Shown here: piece by piece, positions 26,821 through 36,986 of the stretch | How positions within the stretch are numbered: the stretch's first letter is position 1 | Layout of the letters: the number at the start of each line of letters is the position of its first letter | Source of the DNA: Methylacidiphilum kamchatkense Kam1 | GTDB taxonomy: Bacteria > Verrucomicrobiota > Verrucomicrobiia > Methylacidiphilales > Methylacidiphilaceae | Assembly: GCF_007475525.1 (NCBI RefSeq) | Contig: NZ_CP037899.1 | Coordinates: 2,108,001 to 2,172,000 of the forward strand | Direction: 5' to 3' | DNA: 64,000 nucleotides | Translations under genes and position numbers: made by a program | Notes under the pieces: model-generated | The model's input: the letters and a program-made list of their open reading frames with translations, nothing else | Databases searched by the model: none | What the model was told of the DNA's origin: nothing

Positions 26821-28931
26821 TTATTTTTCTGCTATTATTTGTAGTTTTTCTTTTCCTACAAACACCCATATTCCTTCTCTATAATATGATTTTGAAGAAT
26901 CTACATAAAAGGGCACAGCATTTACTGAAAATTGACTCCTTCCATAAGTGGTTCTAATAAAAGAGGAAAATGGCAGTCGATGGTTTTGGCGGGACCCTAG
27001 CGATTGCTCAATCAATAAGTCTATTTGTAAGTCGTTGATGGATGAATAGTTATAAGTAGAAAGCGATCGAAAAAATATTTTTTTATTTTTTATTCCTATT
27101 AAACATTGTATCTCCCCTCGATTGGTCCCTCGAAAGAACAACCGCAAGCCTTCGGGATCTTCTTGTCCCGTCCACCATTGGTTACCTATCGACTTTTCAT
27201 TATAGAACCATTCTCCATTTCGGAATGTTAAAGAGGGGGAGTTGTACGGAAAAAATAAAGCTTTTTGTAGGATTGGCAGGAGACGCTCTTCTTCCCATGG
27301 CTGTAAGGAATTAACTATGAAATAATTTTTCTTATTTTGTATTGCTAAAAAATAACCGGATTGTGCATGGGCTACATACAGCCATGAGTCAAAAGGATGG
27401 GATAAGATTTTCAGATCTGGTACGGAAAGTATTGCTCCTGGAATTTTGGTAGACGAATGAACCACTGCTAGTAATACCACCAGGAACATATATGTAATTT
27501 TGTTTAACATGGAAGCCAACAAACCTGAAACAAAACCACCCACCGCTGCCAGAGAACCTAGCAGTACGATAATTTCAGCAATAGGAACCGCTATGATGTT
27601 GTAGAAAATCCCTAACCAGCAGATGGAATGAAAGATGCAAAACTCCCATGGCCAGGCTCCTAGCCAAGCGGAGAGTGAAGTTGATAAAAGAAGGCAAAAG
27701 GATTTTCCAATCCGATCAATAACTTGCTTGCCTACCGGTGCCAGTTCCAAAGGCAAATAAGGATCCAATTTAAAAAAACTATAAAATAACTGAAAAAGTG
27801 GCTTTGAAAGAAGCAATAATGCCAAAACAACTGAATAAGAAAGTTCTAAACTTGCATCCATTATGGAAAGAGGCTCAAAAAGCAAGAACAGAAGAAGAGT
27901 AAAAGCCCAGCAATTAAGCCCGCTAACCTTCCTTCTGAGAAACCAACCGATGGTACAATAAACAGCAGCGGAGAAAGCACGGAGAACACTGGCACTGCTT
28001 CCAGATACCATACTAAAAACAAAAAGGACTGGAATAAAAACGAGCGAATATTTCCATCGATTGTTTCCTGTATATTGTAACAAAAGGATCCAAAACCCTA
28101 GCATTATTCCTACATTCTGACCGCTGACGGCAAACAAATGATAAGTCCCGGCTCGTTTGAAAGCTAAAGCATCCTCTTGGTCAAGTCCAGAAACATCCCC
28201 ATAAATCATTCCACAGAGCAGCGAATGGGCTTTAGGATCTTCAATACCAAGGGAAAGATTCTTTTTTACCTTTTTTCTTATTTTCTCGATCCAAGACCCA
28301 AGGCTCTTATTGGAATCATCCGTGTAAAAAAAAACTTATCCTTACTTAACAATTCAAAACTTATTCCTTTTTCCACCATATAGTTGTAAAAGTCGACTTC
28401 TCCAGCATTACTCTTTTTATGTGGCAAAATTATTTTTCCACTTACCGTAATTAGCTGTCCAAGATGGATTGTACCCTGCCAATCTTCCACTCTACATAAG
28501 ACTTTCCCCTTCATTGGGAACCACTTCTCCCCAGATGCGATTGCCTTGAGATTCAAAAGAAAACAGGTGGCTCTCTCTTTTTGTTGAGGGAAACTGGACA
28601 CATAGCCTAAGCAATGGAGACTTTGGAACGCTGCCAACTTTTCGTGAAGCATGACCATTTCTTTTTCTGCCAGATACCTATGGACGCTACAATTGAGTAG
28701 TCCGAGAAGAAAAAGGCTACAAAGACAAAACATTTCGCTAAAGAGCCGATTGCGACTAGCTTGACGCCACAAAGATAGGGAAAAAACCAGGCTGCCCAGA
28801 AGAAGTCCTACATTGAACGTTCCTTGAGCACCAAGATAACAACCTGTAGCAAAGATAATAGCAGGGAAAAAAAGAGGAACCTTTTCCTTCTCTTTCCTAT
28901 CCATTCCCTCGTTTTGTGCTTCGAATACCAT
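26821..28931 (-). pseudogene. comEC: ComEC/Rec2 DNA-uptake channel, frameshifted
   Basis: DNA-translocation channel of natural transformation, split over two frames. The 5' part (28931-28278) encodes the N-terminal membrane and OB-fold-like region (DUF4131). The 3' part has RAGTYHLFAVSGQNVGI, the ComEC channel hallmark, plus about ten membrane helices. The break sits at nine A on the plus strand (28326-28334). One extra base reads straight through DDSNKSLGSWIEKIRKKV and DPKAHSLLCGMIYGDVSG into the second part, about 703 residues in all. The roughly 190 residues after the channel lack the HxHxDH metal motif of the beta-lactamase-like domain in many ComEC proteins. The gene may be intact in the cell. 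Confidence 0.82.
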
Positions 28932-28993
28932 TTCCTCGCTTTTTATTAATTCCGTAGGGCGAAGGGAATGGATATAATGTGGAAAATGTGAAA

Positions 28994-29755
28994 TTATTTT
29001 TTTGTTTTTTTATCTGCTCTCCAAAACCAGAATTGTGGCTTCTGAAATCCTACCATTTTTCTTAATTGACATCTTTCGTTAAATTGATCAATCATATGCT
29101 GACTTGGCCACGAAGGACCAAGAATTTTTTTTAACTCCATCAAAAACTTCTGCTCATTTTCCGAGCTAACGCATACCTGTTCAAGAAGTGTGGCATCGAT
29201 ACAGAGTAGTTCGAGAATGGCCTTGTCCCAATCGTCCTGGAGATATTCTGTAGGAGGCAGTTTCGAAGAATATAGCCCCTTTATTTTATCAAAAAGTCTG
29301 GGCAAATAACAAATACCCCCTAATTTTTCTAAGGGATCTCTCATTTCTATCCCATCGGCAGTACTGATAGGATATTTCCTTTCTTTCCACCCTTCCCATC
29401 CTTTTTCCATCCAATAGGTATTTAGGTAACCCATTTCATTCAGCGTATAGGCAGCCAAAATGGATTGCGCCCCATCTTCTCCATAACAAATGATTTTGCT
29501 TTCCAACTGTGGTACAATATTTTCTACTTCTTTTTCTAGCTTTGATCTCTCAATCCAAATAGCCCCTGGAATATGCCCCATAAACCAATCTTCCTTTTTC
29601 CGAACATCAATTACAAGGCCACTTTTATTTTGTAAATCTGAAAAAGTATTCTTTAGCGTAATGCTTTTTAGCCTTCTTGTAATTTTTTCTAAATAGGCAT
29701 TGAACCGAGAATGGGGCAATGGATTGTTCTTGTTTGCCTTCATTTCATTATTCAT
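28994..29755 (-). CDS. Rhodanese-DUF5069 fusion protein
   Basis: A 253-residue protein with two parts. Residues 35-115 form a rhodanese fold with LVIDVRKKEDWFMGHIPGA and an active-site loop CYGEDGA (Cys near 90), suitable for carrying a persulfide or binding a similar group. Residues about 130-230 match DUF5069 (DPLEKLGGICYLPRLFDKI, then GPSWPS and FNERCQ). The start at 29755 has AAGGA 7-8 bases upstream; a farther ATG at 29785 has none. It is between comEC and mnmG, all leftward. What the rhodanese acts on is unknown; DUF5069 is uncharacterised. Confidence 0.75.
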   Translation of the reverse strand: MNNEMKANKNNPLPHSRFNAYLEKITRRLKSITLKNTFSDLQNKSGLVIDVRKKEDWFMGHIPGAIWIERSKLEKEVENIVPQLESKIICYGEDGAQSILAAYTLNEMGYLNTYWMEKGWEGWKERKYPISTADGIEMRDPLEKLGGICYLPRLFDKIKGLYSSKLPPTEYLQDDWDKAILELLCIDATLLEQVCVSSENEQKFLMELKKILGPSWPSQHMIDQFNERCQLRKMVGFQKPQFWFWRADKKTKK

Positions 29756-29838
29756 TTTTTTATCCTTAGCATTTCCCCAAAGCAAACTAAGAACCTAAAA
29801 ACCATTAGATCCACTGTGTTTAAGACTCAAAAAAACAA

Positions 29839-31698
29839 TCAACTCAATGCTGCTTTTTTCTTAGACCATACAATTAAAATGGAGACATCCGTTGGATTGA
29901 CTCCCGGAATTCTTGAAGCTTGCCCAAAAGTCAATGGCCTTATCTTCATAAGTTTTTCCCTAGCCTCTTGTTTTAACCCTGGAATTTTTTCATAATCGAT
30001 ATTTGCAGGAATCAAAGTTTCTTCTAGCTTGTGACTCTTCAAAATCGATTCTTTTTCCCGGGCAATATACCCCGCATATTTGATTTCACATTCGATATGC
30101 AAAGCTACTTCTTTGGGAATCTTTTGAAACTCCTCCGGAAGGTCTTTCCATGAGTATTCCGGCCGCTTCAGCATATCTTCACAACTCATTCCATTGTATC
30201 GATACTTTCTTACTTTCTGAAACGTCTCTTCAATGAGTCTCTTTTTTTCCTCTAAACGTATCGCTCTGGCCTTAGATACCAATCCAATTTCATAACCTAT
30301 TTCTGTCAGACGCAAATCGGCATTGTCTTGGCGAAGCAACAGCCGATGCTCAGCTCTCGAAGTAAAAATCCTATAGGGTTCTCTGATAGGCTTGGTTGTT
30401 AAATCATCAATTAATACCCCTATATAGGCTTGGTCCCTTCCCAAGACTAATGGGGGACGATTTTGGATCTTTCTGGCTGCATTAATCCCTGCAAGTAACC
30501 CTTGAGCGGCGGCTTCTTCATATCCAGTTGTTCCATTAATCTGACCCGCAAAAAAGAGACCTGAAATGTTCTTCGTTTCCAATGTTGGATAGATCTGAGT
30601 AGCGGGACAATAATCGTATTCAACGGCATATCCAGGTCTAATGATCTGACATTTTTCTAAACCTGCAATGGTGTGGATGAATTGGTCTTGGACTTCATAT
30701 GGTAAACTGGTCGAACAGCCATTCACATAGTACTCTTCTGTATGTTTGCCTTCTGGTTCCAAAAAAATTTGATGCCGTTCTTTGTCGGCAAAACGAACAA
30801 TTTTATCTTCTATGGATGGGCAATATCTTGGTCCAATGCCTTGAATTTCTCCACAATACAATGGGGATTTATCTAGGTTTTCCTTGATGATTTCATGAGT
30901 TTTTGCATTGGTATAGGTTATAGCACAAGATAATTGTTCCACGTGGAACATTCCATCCTTCCATTGATTGAGTGTAAAAAGTCCTTCCTTTTCCATATCT
31001 ATATCTGGTAAGGCAAAAGAAAAATGAGGAGGAGGAAAGTCTCCAGGCTGTAGGATACACTTAGAAAAATCGATAGTCTTTCCATTAATCCTTGGCGGGG
31101 TCCCAGTTTTTAATCGGCCGACTTCAAATCCATATTTTTTTAGGATTTCAGATAAACCACTAGAGGACTCACCCATTCTGCCTCCCATCTTCTTGCTTCT
31201 CCCAACATGTAATAAGCCCTTCAAAAAAGTACCCGTAGTAATAATAACTGCCGAGCTATGGATGATCATTCCTAGTTCTGTGATAACCCCCTTGACTCTA
31301 TCTTCATTGACAATGAGATCAGCAACCGAAGCTTGAAATAAATCTAATAAAGGCGTTCTTTCACATACAGCTTTTAGCCGAAATTGATAGGCCTTTTTAT
31401 CGCATTGCGCTCGAGGGGCTTGAACACTATAACCTTTTCTCAGATTGAGCATTCTAAACTGAATGCCCGTAAGATCTGTATTGATCGCCATTTCGCCACC
31501 AAGGGCATCAATTTCTCTTACTAAATGTCCCTTTCCAATGCCTCCAATCGACGGATTGCAAGACATCTGTCCAATAGTATCAAGATTCATTGTCAACAAC
31601 AGGGTGCGACAGCCCATGCGCGAAGAAGCCAATGCGGCTTCGACTCCCGCATGTCCTGCTCCAACAACAATAACATCGTATGTTTTTGTGTATTCCAT
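29839..31698 (-). CDS. mnmG: tRNA uridine 5-carboxymethylaminomethyl modification enzyme MnmG
   Basis: A 619-residue FAD-dependent enzyme that with MnmE forms cmnm5U34 in tRNA anticodons. The N-terminal Rossmann loop is VVGAGHAGVEAALASSRMG, then MSCNPSIGGIGKGHLVREIDALGG, the classic GidA signature. PRYCPSIEDKIVRF and CPATQIYPTLETKN are the further family blocks, and GTTGYEEAAAQG precedes a C-terminal helical domain. The length is typical. The gene diverges from dnaB with 194-233 bases between them. MnmG often lies near the origin of replication, but no DnaA box cluster was seen here. Confidence 0.95.
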   Translation of the reverse strand: MEYTKTYDVIVVGAGHAGVEAALASSRMGCRTLLLTMNLDTIGQMSCNPSIGGIGKGHLVREIDALGGEMAINTDLTGIQFRMLNLRKGYSVQAPRAQCDKKAYQFRLKAVCERTPLLDLFQASVADLIVNEDRVKGVITELGMIIHSSAVIITTGTFLKGLLHVGRSKKMGGRMGESSSGLSEILKKYGFEVGRLKTGTPPRINGKTIDFSKCILQPGDFPPPHFSFALPDIDMEKEGLFTLNQWKDGMFHVEQLSCAITYTNAKTHEIIKENLDKSPLYCGEIQGIGPRYCPSIEDKIVRFADKERHQIFLEPEGKHTEEYYVNGCSTSLPYEVQDQFIHTIAGLEKCQIIRPGYAVEYDYCPATQIYPTLETKNISGLFFAGQINGTTGYEEAAAQGLLAGINAARKIQNRPPLVLGRDQAYIGVLIDDLTTKPIREPYRIFTSRAEHRLLLRQDNADLRLTEIGYEIGLVSKARAIRLEEKKRLIEETFQKVRKYRYNGMSCEDMLKRPEYSWKDLPEEFQKIPKEVALHIECEIKYAGYIAREKESILKSHKLEETLIPANIDYEKIPGLKQEAREKLMKIRPLTFGQASRIPGVNPTDVSILIVWSKKKAALS

Positions 31699-31931
31699 CT
31701 TCTTTCTACAACCCCTATTGATAAGTCATCCATCACAAGCAATCTACTTATTATCCCCTTCAAAGAAAATAGGCTACTACCAGAAGACTCAGGATACTGT
31801 AATGATCTTTTGAGAAGGTTCAAGAAAGAGTTTGTACTGTAGTATCTTCTTCATCATAAAAGACATATTCTTTTATCTCTAAGAAAATATGCTTGTCTTT
31901 TGTGCTCCTCCTTCACTATGAAATAATAGAT

Positions 31932-33350
31932 ATGACTAAAAATATGAAAAGAAAAGGGGTCGATACAATCAAAGAAGCGATTCCTGCTCTTTTTAGTATT
32001 GAAGCTGAAAAAGCTTTGCTAGGATTAATGCTGACAAATCCTGAATTGGTTTTCGATCAGATCAGGGAACGATTAACAGTTGAAGATTTCTATATTCCCG
32101 CTCATCGGATTTTGTATGAAGCTATCAGTGAATTACATGCAAAAAATATCGCTATTGATCTAACAACAGTTCACCAGTATCTAGTTGATCACCACCTAGA
32201 TGAAAAAATTGGGGGAGCGGCTCTTCTGGCTGATTTAGTCGCTTCATTTGCCACCCATCTTAACCTCGAATCTTATATCAAAATACTCAAGGAAAAAAGT
32301 ATTTTGCGTCGTCTCCATTCTGCAGCCTTAACTATCGTACAAAACATTTATGAAAATTCTCACTCTGTTTCCCAAGTCCTTGACCAAGCAGAAAAACAGA
32401 TTTTTGAAATAACTGACCTTGCAGTGAGTCGATCCACTGTCAAGGCATCTGTTGAGATTCAAAAAGCGATAGAACTCATCGATTGCTTTCATAAAAGAAA
32501 AGGCAGATTATTTGGCATCCCAACTGGATTTCATCACTTGGACCAAATTACGACAGGATGGCAAAATGGAGACATGATTGTTTTAGCAGCTAGACCTGGT
32601 GTGGGGAAAACAGCCCTGGGACTGACCTTTGCTTGTCGTGCTTTAAAAGAAAGATACGATCAAACCAGAGATCTCTGGATTAAACCTGGCTATTCAGTAG
32701 GATTTTTCAGCTTGGAAATGACGGCCGTACAGATCATGCTTAGACTATTAGCTGCCATAGGCAGTGAAAGTCTTCAAAAAATACGACGAGGAGAACTAGA
32801 GCCTGCAAGCCTCGAAAAATTAAAAATGCTTGCTGATGATGCTAAAGAGTGGCCATTCTACATTGATGATTCTAGTGATTTAACCATTCATCAGTTACGA
32901 GCCAAAGCGAGAAGAATGAAAAATCAGTTTGGAGTAGATCTCATTATCATTGATTACTTGCAGCTTTTACATTCGGACTCACAGCAAGCCAAAGAAAATA
33001 GACAGGTCGAGATTTCAGAAATATCTAGAGGCATTAAAGCCTTAGCCAAAGAACTGAATATTCCCATCATTGTTTTAGCTCAATTAAACCGAAGAATGGA
33101 AGAGGGAAGAAGTGAGCCGGCCCTTCATCATTTAAGAGAATCTGGTGCTATTGAACAAGATGCCGATGTAGTTATTCTTCTCCATAGACTGGAGTCCGAT
33201 TCAGTAACGGATATGACCAAAATTCCCTACCTTATTCATGTTGCCAAACAAAGAAATGGACCAACAGATAAAATCGAAGTTTTATTTAATGCTCCCTATA
33301 CCCGATTCGAAGATCCCTTGCGACACGAAATAGAGCAGTCCTATGTGTAA
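31932..33350 (+). CDS. dnaB: Replicative DNA helicase DnaB
   Basis: The hexameric 5'-3' helicase of the replication fork. An N-terminal all-helical domain (EAEKALLGLMLTNPE, then VEDFYIPAHRILYEAI) precedes the RecA-like motor. The Walker A motif is LAARPGVGKTALGL, Walker B is LIIIDYLQLL, and the C-terminal block REIS-type segment reads EISEISRGIKALAKEL followed by LRESGAIEQDADVV. The open frame begins at 31893; I favour the ATG at 31932 because the family normally starts shortly before EAEKALL, but no strong ribosome site decides between 31932 and 31944. Predicted length is 472 residues. It converges on thiG. Confidence 0.93.
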   Translation: MTKNMKRKGVDTIKEAIPALFSIEAEKALLGLMLTNPELVFDQIRERLTVEDFYIPAHRILYEAISELHAKNIAIDLTTVHQYLVDHHLDEKIGGAALLADLVASFATHLNLESYIKILKEKSILRRLHSAALTIVQNIYENSHSVSQVLDQAEKQIFEITDLAVSRSTVKASVEIQKAIELIDCFHKRKGRLFGIPTGFHHLDQITTGWQNGDMIVLAARPGVGKTALGLTFACRALKERYDQTRDLWIKPGYSVGFFSLEMTAVQIMLRLLAAIGSESLQKIRRGELEPASLEKLKMLADDAKEWPFYIDDSSDLTIHQLRAKARRMKNQFGVDLIIIDYLQLLHSDSQQAKENRQVEISEISRGIKALAKELNIPIIVLAQLNRRMEEGRSEPALHHLRESGAIEQDADVVILLHRLESDSVTDMTKIPYLIHVAKQRNGPTDKIEVLFNAPYTRFEDPLRHEIEQSYV

Positions 33351-33435
33351 AAGAAAGGAATAAGCTTGCCCGCCTAGTTGTGCTTGGAAGGATATAGCCA
33401 TATGAGGGATAGGTAGTTACTTACGTCGACTACAG

Positions 33436-34230
33436 TTATTTCCAAAGAAAAGATTCTATTGGGCTTGTGGCCACCGCAAATTTAGAGGCTTGTCCAGATC
33501 CATACTCATAAGCAATTCTTCCGGCTACCACCGCATTTTTAAAAGCCACAGCCATTTGAAGGGGATCCTCAGCAATAGCAATTGCCGTATTAATAAGCAC
33601 TCCATCAGCACCCATTTCCATGGCCAATGCTGCATGTGAAGGCTTTCCAATTCCAGCATCAATAATCACCGGCACATTTGCCTGTTCTATAATAATTTCA
33701 AGCTGGGATCTAGTTTCTAATCCTCTCATCGAACCAATAGGAGAGCCAAGGGGCATAACGGCAGCGGAGCCAACTTCTTCTAGTCTTTTTGCAAGCACCG
33801 GATCTGCATTAATATAAGGCAAGACGACAAAGCCATCTTTAACTAACCGCTCCGCAGCCTTCAGAGTCTCAATCGGATCGGGCAACAAATACCGAGGATC
33901 AGGATGGATTTCAAGTTTTATCCATTTGGGTAAACCTGCTTTTTCAGCGATTTTTGCTATTCGTATCGCCTCTTCAGCATCCATCGCTCCACTCGTATTA
34001 ATGACTATCAGATATTTTTCTGAATCAATGAAAGACAGGATGTCCTCTTCTTTTTTAGGGGAACCAATTTCCACTCTTCTCAAAGCAACCGTTACAATTT
34101 GACTCCCACTAGCTTCCAATGCTTGAGCCATTTGCAAATGAGAACCAAACTTTCCAGTCCCAATAAGAAGACGCGATTGAAAATGCTTGCCTGCAATGAC
34201 AAAATCACTCGTTGTAGCTATACCATCCAT
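33436..34230 (-). CDS. thiG: Thiazole synthase
   Basis: A 264-residue TIM-barrel enzyme that builds the thiazole phosphate half of thiamine from deoxyxylulose phosphate, dehydroglycine and the ThiS thiocarboxylate. [14 protein letters not shown] begins the fold. The Schiff-base Lys is in WIKLEIHPD, and [26 protein letters not shown] and [24 protein letters not shown] (two separate segments) form the phosphate site. The usual LPNTAG reads INTSG here. It lies 60 bases after mqnD on the same strand, with no room for a TPP riboswitch. Thiamine diphosphate is needed by the PFOR of this window. Confidence 0.93.
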   Translation of the reverse strand: MDGIATTSDFVIAGKHFQSRLLIGTGKFGSHLQMAQALEASGSQIVTVALRRVEIGSPKKEEDILSFIDSEKYLIVINTSGAMDAEEAIRIAKIAEKAGLPKWIKLEIHPDPRYLLPDPIETLKAAERLVKDGFVVLPYINADPVLAKRLEEVGSAAVMPLGSPIGSMRGLETRSQLEIIIEQANVPVIIDAGIGKPSHAALAMEMGADGVLINTAIAIAEDPLQMAVAFKNAVVAGRIAYEYGSGQASKFAVATSPIESFLWK

Positions 34231-34290
34231 GGTTTAATATCCAACATAAGAGCTTTATTGCAAAAGCTGATATAAAATCCTAAGAGTTTT

Positions 34291-35139
34291 TCATTCGACA
34301 AATTCAATTTTCATATTCTGATCCACAACTCCAAGAGATTTGCCTCTTTCAATAAACTCAGAAACAGCTGCCTTCCCTTCTGGCCCATAATCTAACGTCC
34401 TTTCATTAACATACATTCCTACAAATTCATCGATCATTGAATCTTGGCTCCCCCTACTATACTTTCTTGCATAGCTAATAGCTTCGTCACGGTTCTGCAA
34501 TGCCCACCGGATACTTTCTTTGACAATCGATTGCAACTCTCTACACCTATCCATTCCCAAGGAACGGCGTATAGCATTCCCCCCAAGTGGTAATGGTAAT
34601 CCAGTGCTCTTTTTCCACCACTTTCCCAAATCCTCACATAATACCAAGCCTTCCAATACGTAAGCAAGCTGCCCTTCATGGATGATCAAGCCTACATCGG
34701 CTGATCCACTTTTAACCACATCAAATATTTTATCAAATGGACAGACTAAAAGATTTAACTCTGCTGGTTTTTTCTCAAAATATAAGGAGAGAGCCAAACA
34801 AGCGCTAGTATGCAAACCTGGTACCGCTATTTTTTTCCGCACCATATCCTTCTTATCAAAGTATTGTTTTGCGATGAGTCTTGGTCCATAGCCTTCGCCC
34901 ATACTTGCCCCACAAGACATAAGCAGATAGTTTTTTGCCACCTTACAATACGCATAGATGGACAAGGCTGTTAGATCAATCATTTCAGAAAAAGCTAAAT
35001 TATTTAGTGTTTCAATGTCTACTATCAGCTCCTTAAACACATAGTTCTGGGTGGAGATTTTCTTCTTTGAAATGGCATAAAACATAAATGCGTCGTCAGC
35101 ATCCGGCGAATGACCTAAAGTAATTTCGATGAAATTCAT
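34291..35139 (-). CDS. mqnD: 1,4-dihydroxy-6-naphthoate synthase (futalosine pathway)
   Basis: A 282-residue protein of the MqnA/MqnD family. It starts ITLGHSPDADDAFMFYAI, the MqnD signature, and continues with SCGASMGEGYGPRL, then a substrate-binding-protein-like two-lobe fold (SADVGLIIHEGQ, LPLGGNAIRRSLG). MqnD cleaves cyclic dehypoxanthinyl futalosine to give the naphthoate precursor of menaquinone. The frame is open to 35172, but the ATG at 35139 has AAAGGA 5-6 bases before it. This points to menaquinone synthesis by the futalosine route; no other mqn gene is in the window. It is upstream of thiG in one transcript and diverges from the deacetylase-family gene. Confidence 0.88.
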   Translation of the reverse strand: MNFIEITLGHSPDADDAFMFYAISKKKISTQNYVFKELIVDIETLNNLAFSEMIDLTALSIYAYCKVAKNYLLMSCGASMGEGYGPRLIAKQYFDKKDMVRKKIAVPGLHTSACLALSLYFEKKPAELNLLVCPFDKIFDVVKSGSADVGLIIHEGQLAYVLEGLVLCEDLGKWWKKSTGLPLPLGGNAIRRSLGMDRCRELQSIVKESIRWALQNRDEAISYARKYSRGSQDSMIDEFVGMYVNERTLDYGPEGKAAVSEFIERGKSLGVVDQNMKIEFVE

Positions 35140-35210
35140 ATTTAATCCTTTTGAGATGTTAACATTCTTCATGCTTGCTTCAACAGAGAAATATAGAATA
35201 ATTCTTAGGT

Positions 35211-36155
35211 ATGGATTTAAAAACAGCTATAATAACAAGCGAAAAATTTGCCCTGCATGCACCGCCCTCTGGACATCCAGACGCTCCTACACGTATCAGT
35301 TCTGTTCTTCCAAAACTCAAAGATGCCTTTGGTGATTCACTGCTCTGGATTGAACCTTCGCCGGCCTCTTTAGATTGGGTATTATCCGTTCATACCCCAG
35401 AGTATGTAGAAAAAGTAAAAAAAACACAAATCGGTCCTATGGTTTTATTAGATTGGGGAGACACTTTTGCCCATGGTCCTTCCTTTGAGGTTGCTTTATT
35501 AGCTGTTGGTGCAGCTTTAGAAGCTGTCGATAAAGTGATTACTAAGCAAATAAAAAATGCCTTTTGCTTAGTGAGACCTCCCGGACACCATGCGCTTCCT
35601 AACTCCGCTATGGGCTTTTGCATATTTAATACCGTTGGAATTGCTGCCCGCTACGCAATAAAAAATTATGGGATAAAGAGAATTTTAATCTTAGACTGGG
35701 ATGTGCATCATGGGAATGGCACGCAAGATATTTTCTATGAAGATCCCCAAGTTTATTTTATTAGCTTGCACCAATTTCCATATTATCCTGGAACTGGAAA
35801 AGCAAGCGAAATTGGGAAAGGCGCAGGAGAAGGCTATACAATGAATATATGTATGCATAGGGGAGCTACGGACAAAGAATATGAAGAAGCTTTTCATGCA
35901 AAAGTCCTTCCAGCTATTGATAAGTACAAACCGGAAATCATTTTTGTTTCTGCTGGTTTCGATGCACATAAAGACGATCCATTAGGAGAAATCTGTCTCA
36001 CAGAGCAGGGGTATGAAACAATGACCCAACTTCTTAAAAATGCTGCACAAAAGCATTGTGAAGGCAAAATAATATCTGTTTTGGAAGGAGGATATAATAC
36101 GGAAAGTCTATATAACTCCATTAAAAGTCATTTAAAAGTTCTTTCAAGCCCTTAA
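35211..36155 (+). CDS. Histone deacetylase/acetoin-utilisation family amidohydrolase
   Basis: A 314-residue arginase-deacetylase fold protein. The catalytic parts are RPPGHHA with the His-His pair (near residue 123), DWDVHHGNGT with the zinc Asp and His, and AGFDAHKDDPLG with the second zinc Asp. The length and motifs match bacterial class II-type deacetylases and AcuC-like proteins, which remove acyl groups from polyamines, lysines or related substrates. Substrate choice cannot be read from the sequence. It diverges from mqnD and converges on the cytochrome gene across 52 bases. Confidence 0.88.
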   Translation: MDLKTAIITSEKFALHAPPSGHPDAPTRISSVLPKLKDAFGDSLLWIEPSPASLDWVLSVHTPEYVEKVKKTQIGPMVLLDWGDTFAHGPSFEVALLAVGAALEAVDKVITKQIKNAFCLVRPPGHHALPNSAMGFCIFNTVGIAARYAIKNYGIKRILILDWDVHHGNGTQDIFYEDPQVYFISLHQFPYYPGTGKASEIGKGAGEGYTMNICMHRGATDKEYEEAFHAKVLPAIDKYKPEIIFVSAGFDAHKDDPLGEICLTEQGYETMTQLLKNAAQKHCEGKIISVLEGGYNTESLYNSIKSHLKVLSSP

Positions 36156-36207
36156 TTGTCCTGTATATATATACCTATTTTATAGTCACTATTTATTCTA
36201 TAACTTA

Positions 36208-36764
36208 TTATTTTTCAATAGGTGGAAGATCACTCTCAGATTTATTAAAAGCATCTCTTTTAATATTAGTATTTTGCTCACTTAAACTCTCCAAATAAAG
36301 GGTAATGGCCAGGGCATCTTTGTGGCTCATTCGATAGGGAGGCATTGGCAGTCTGGAATAGCCGCCTCTAGGTAGTATGCCTGTTTCCAGATACTGTACC
36401 ATATCTGACTCTTTCCATCCCTCAGGCAAACCAACTAGGGATCCAGCATACGAAGCCCATTCTTTTTGTCCGGATTGTTCCACCCATTGTAAAGGAGAAC
36501 CTTGAAGCCATTTATCCATAATGAGTTGTCCATTTCTATCTCTAGGGGTATGACACTCCGCACATAGGGCCACTGCTTCCACCAAATACTTTCCATGTTG
36601 AATCATTTCTCCGGTCTTTGTATTGGAGATTTGTTTTACGGGGGAGGCTGAGACTGAGAAAGCTCTTCTTTAGATAGTGGAGCTAAATAAAGCTCTTCTT
36701 CTGCTCCCATTAACTGGCAAAGTATAAAGAGGCTTAGCAAACAAACCAAAACTATTTCCTTCAC
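36208..36764 (-). pseudogene. Exported mono-heme cytochrome c, frameshifted after the signal peptide
   Basis: The C-terminal part (from about 36606) carries HGKYLVEAVALCAECHTPRD, a class I haem c site, and ends with a Met-rich GYSRLPMPPYR that can supply the sixth ligand. By itself it lacks a signal peptide. In the adjacent frame, directly upstream, a GTG (36764, TTG at 36773) starts a clean export signal (VKEIVLVCLLSLFILCQLMGAEEE) that stops at TAA after ...SQPPP. The two frames meet at five G (36640-36644); one more base yields QPPPVKQISNTKTGEMIQHG and a complete periplasmic cytochrome of about 185 residues. Function would be electron transfer; its partner is unknown. Confidence 0.75.
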
Positions 36765-36986
36765 CGGTTTCAACCACTTGCTTGATTTTCTTATAAGTAG
36801 GCAAGTCGTATTGCTATCTCAAGTACAAATCAATTGGTATTATAATATGTTGATAATATTCTTGGTTGTTGGTTTCTTGAAGCAGAGATCAAATCTAGTT
36901 GTTTGACCCTGTTTTTTGAGTATTCCTTACAATTGTACCCTATACAAGAGTTTTTTATTTATTTTTCCAATAAAGACTTAGCCGAT

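Noticed and set aside
31699-31931. Possible replication origin between mnmG and dnaB
   Set aside because: Only one weak TTATCCCC-like word; no cluster of DnaA boxes and no dnaA or dnaN gene nearby.
34231-34290. TPP riboswitch before thiG
   Set aside because: The gap to mqnD is only 60 bases and shows none of the conserved THI-box sequence.
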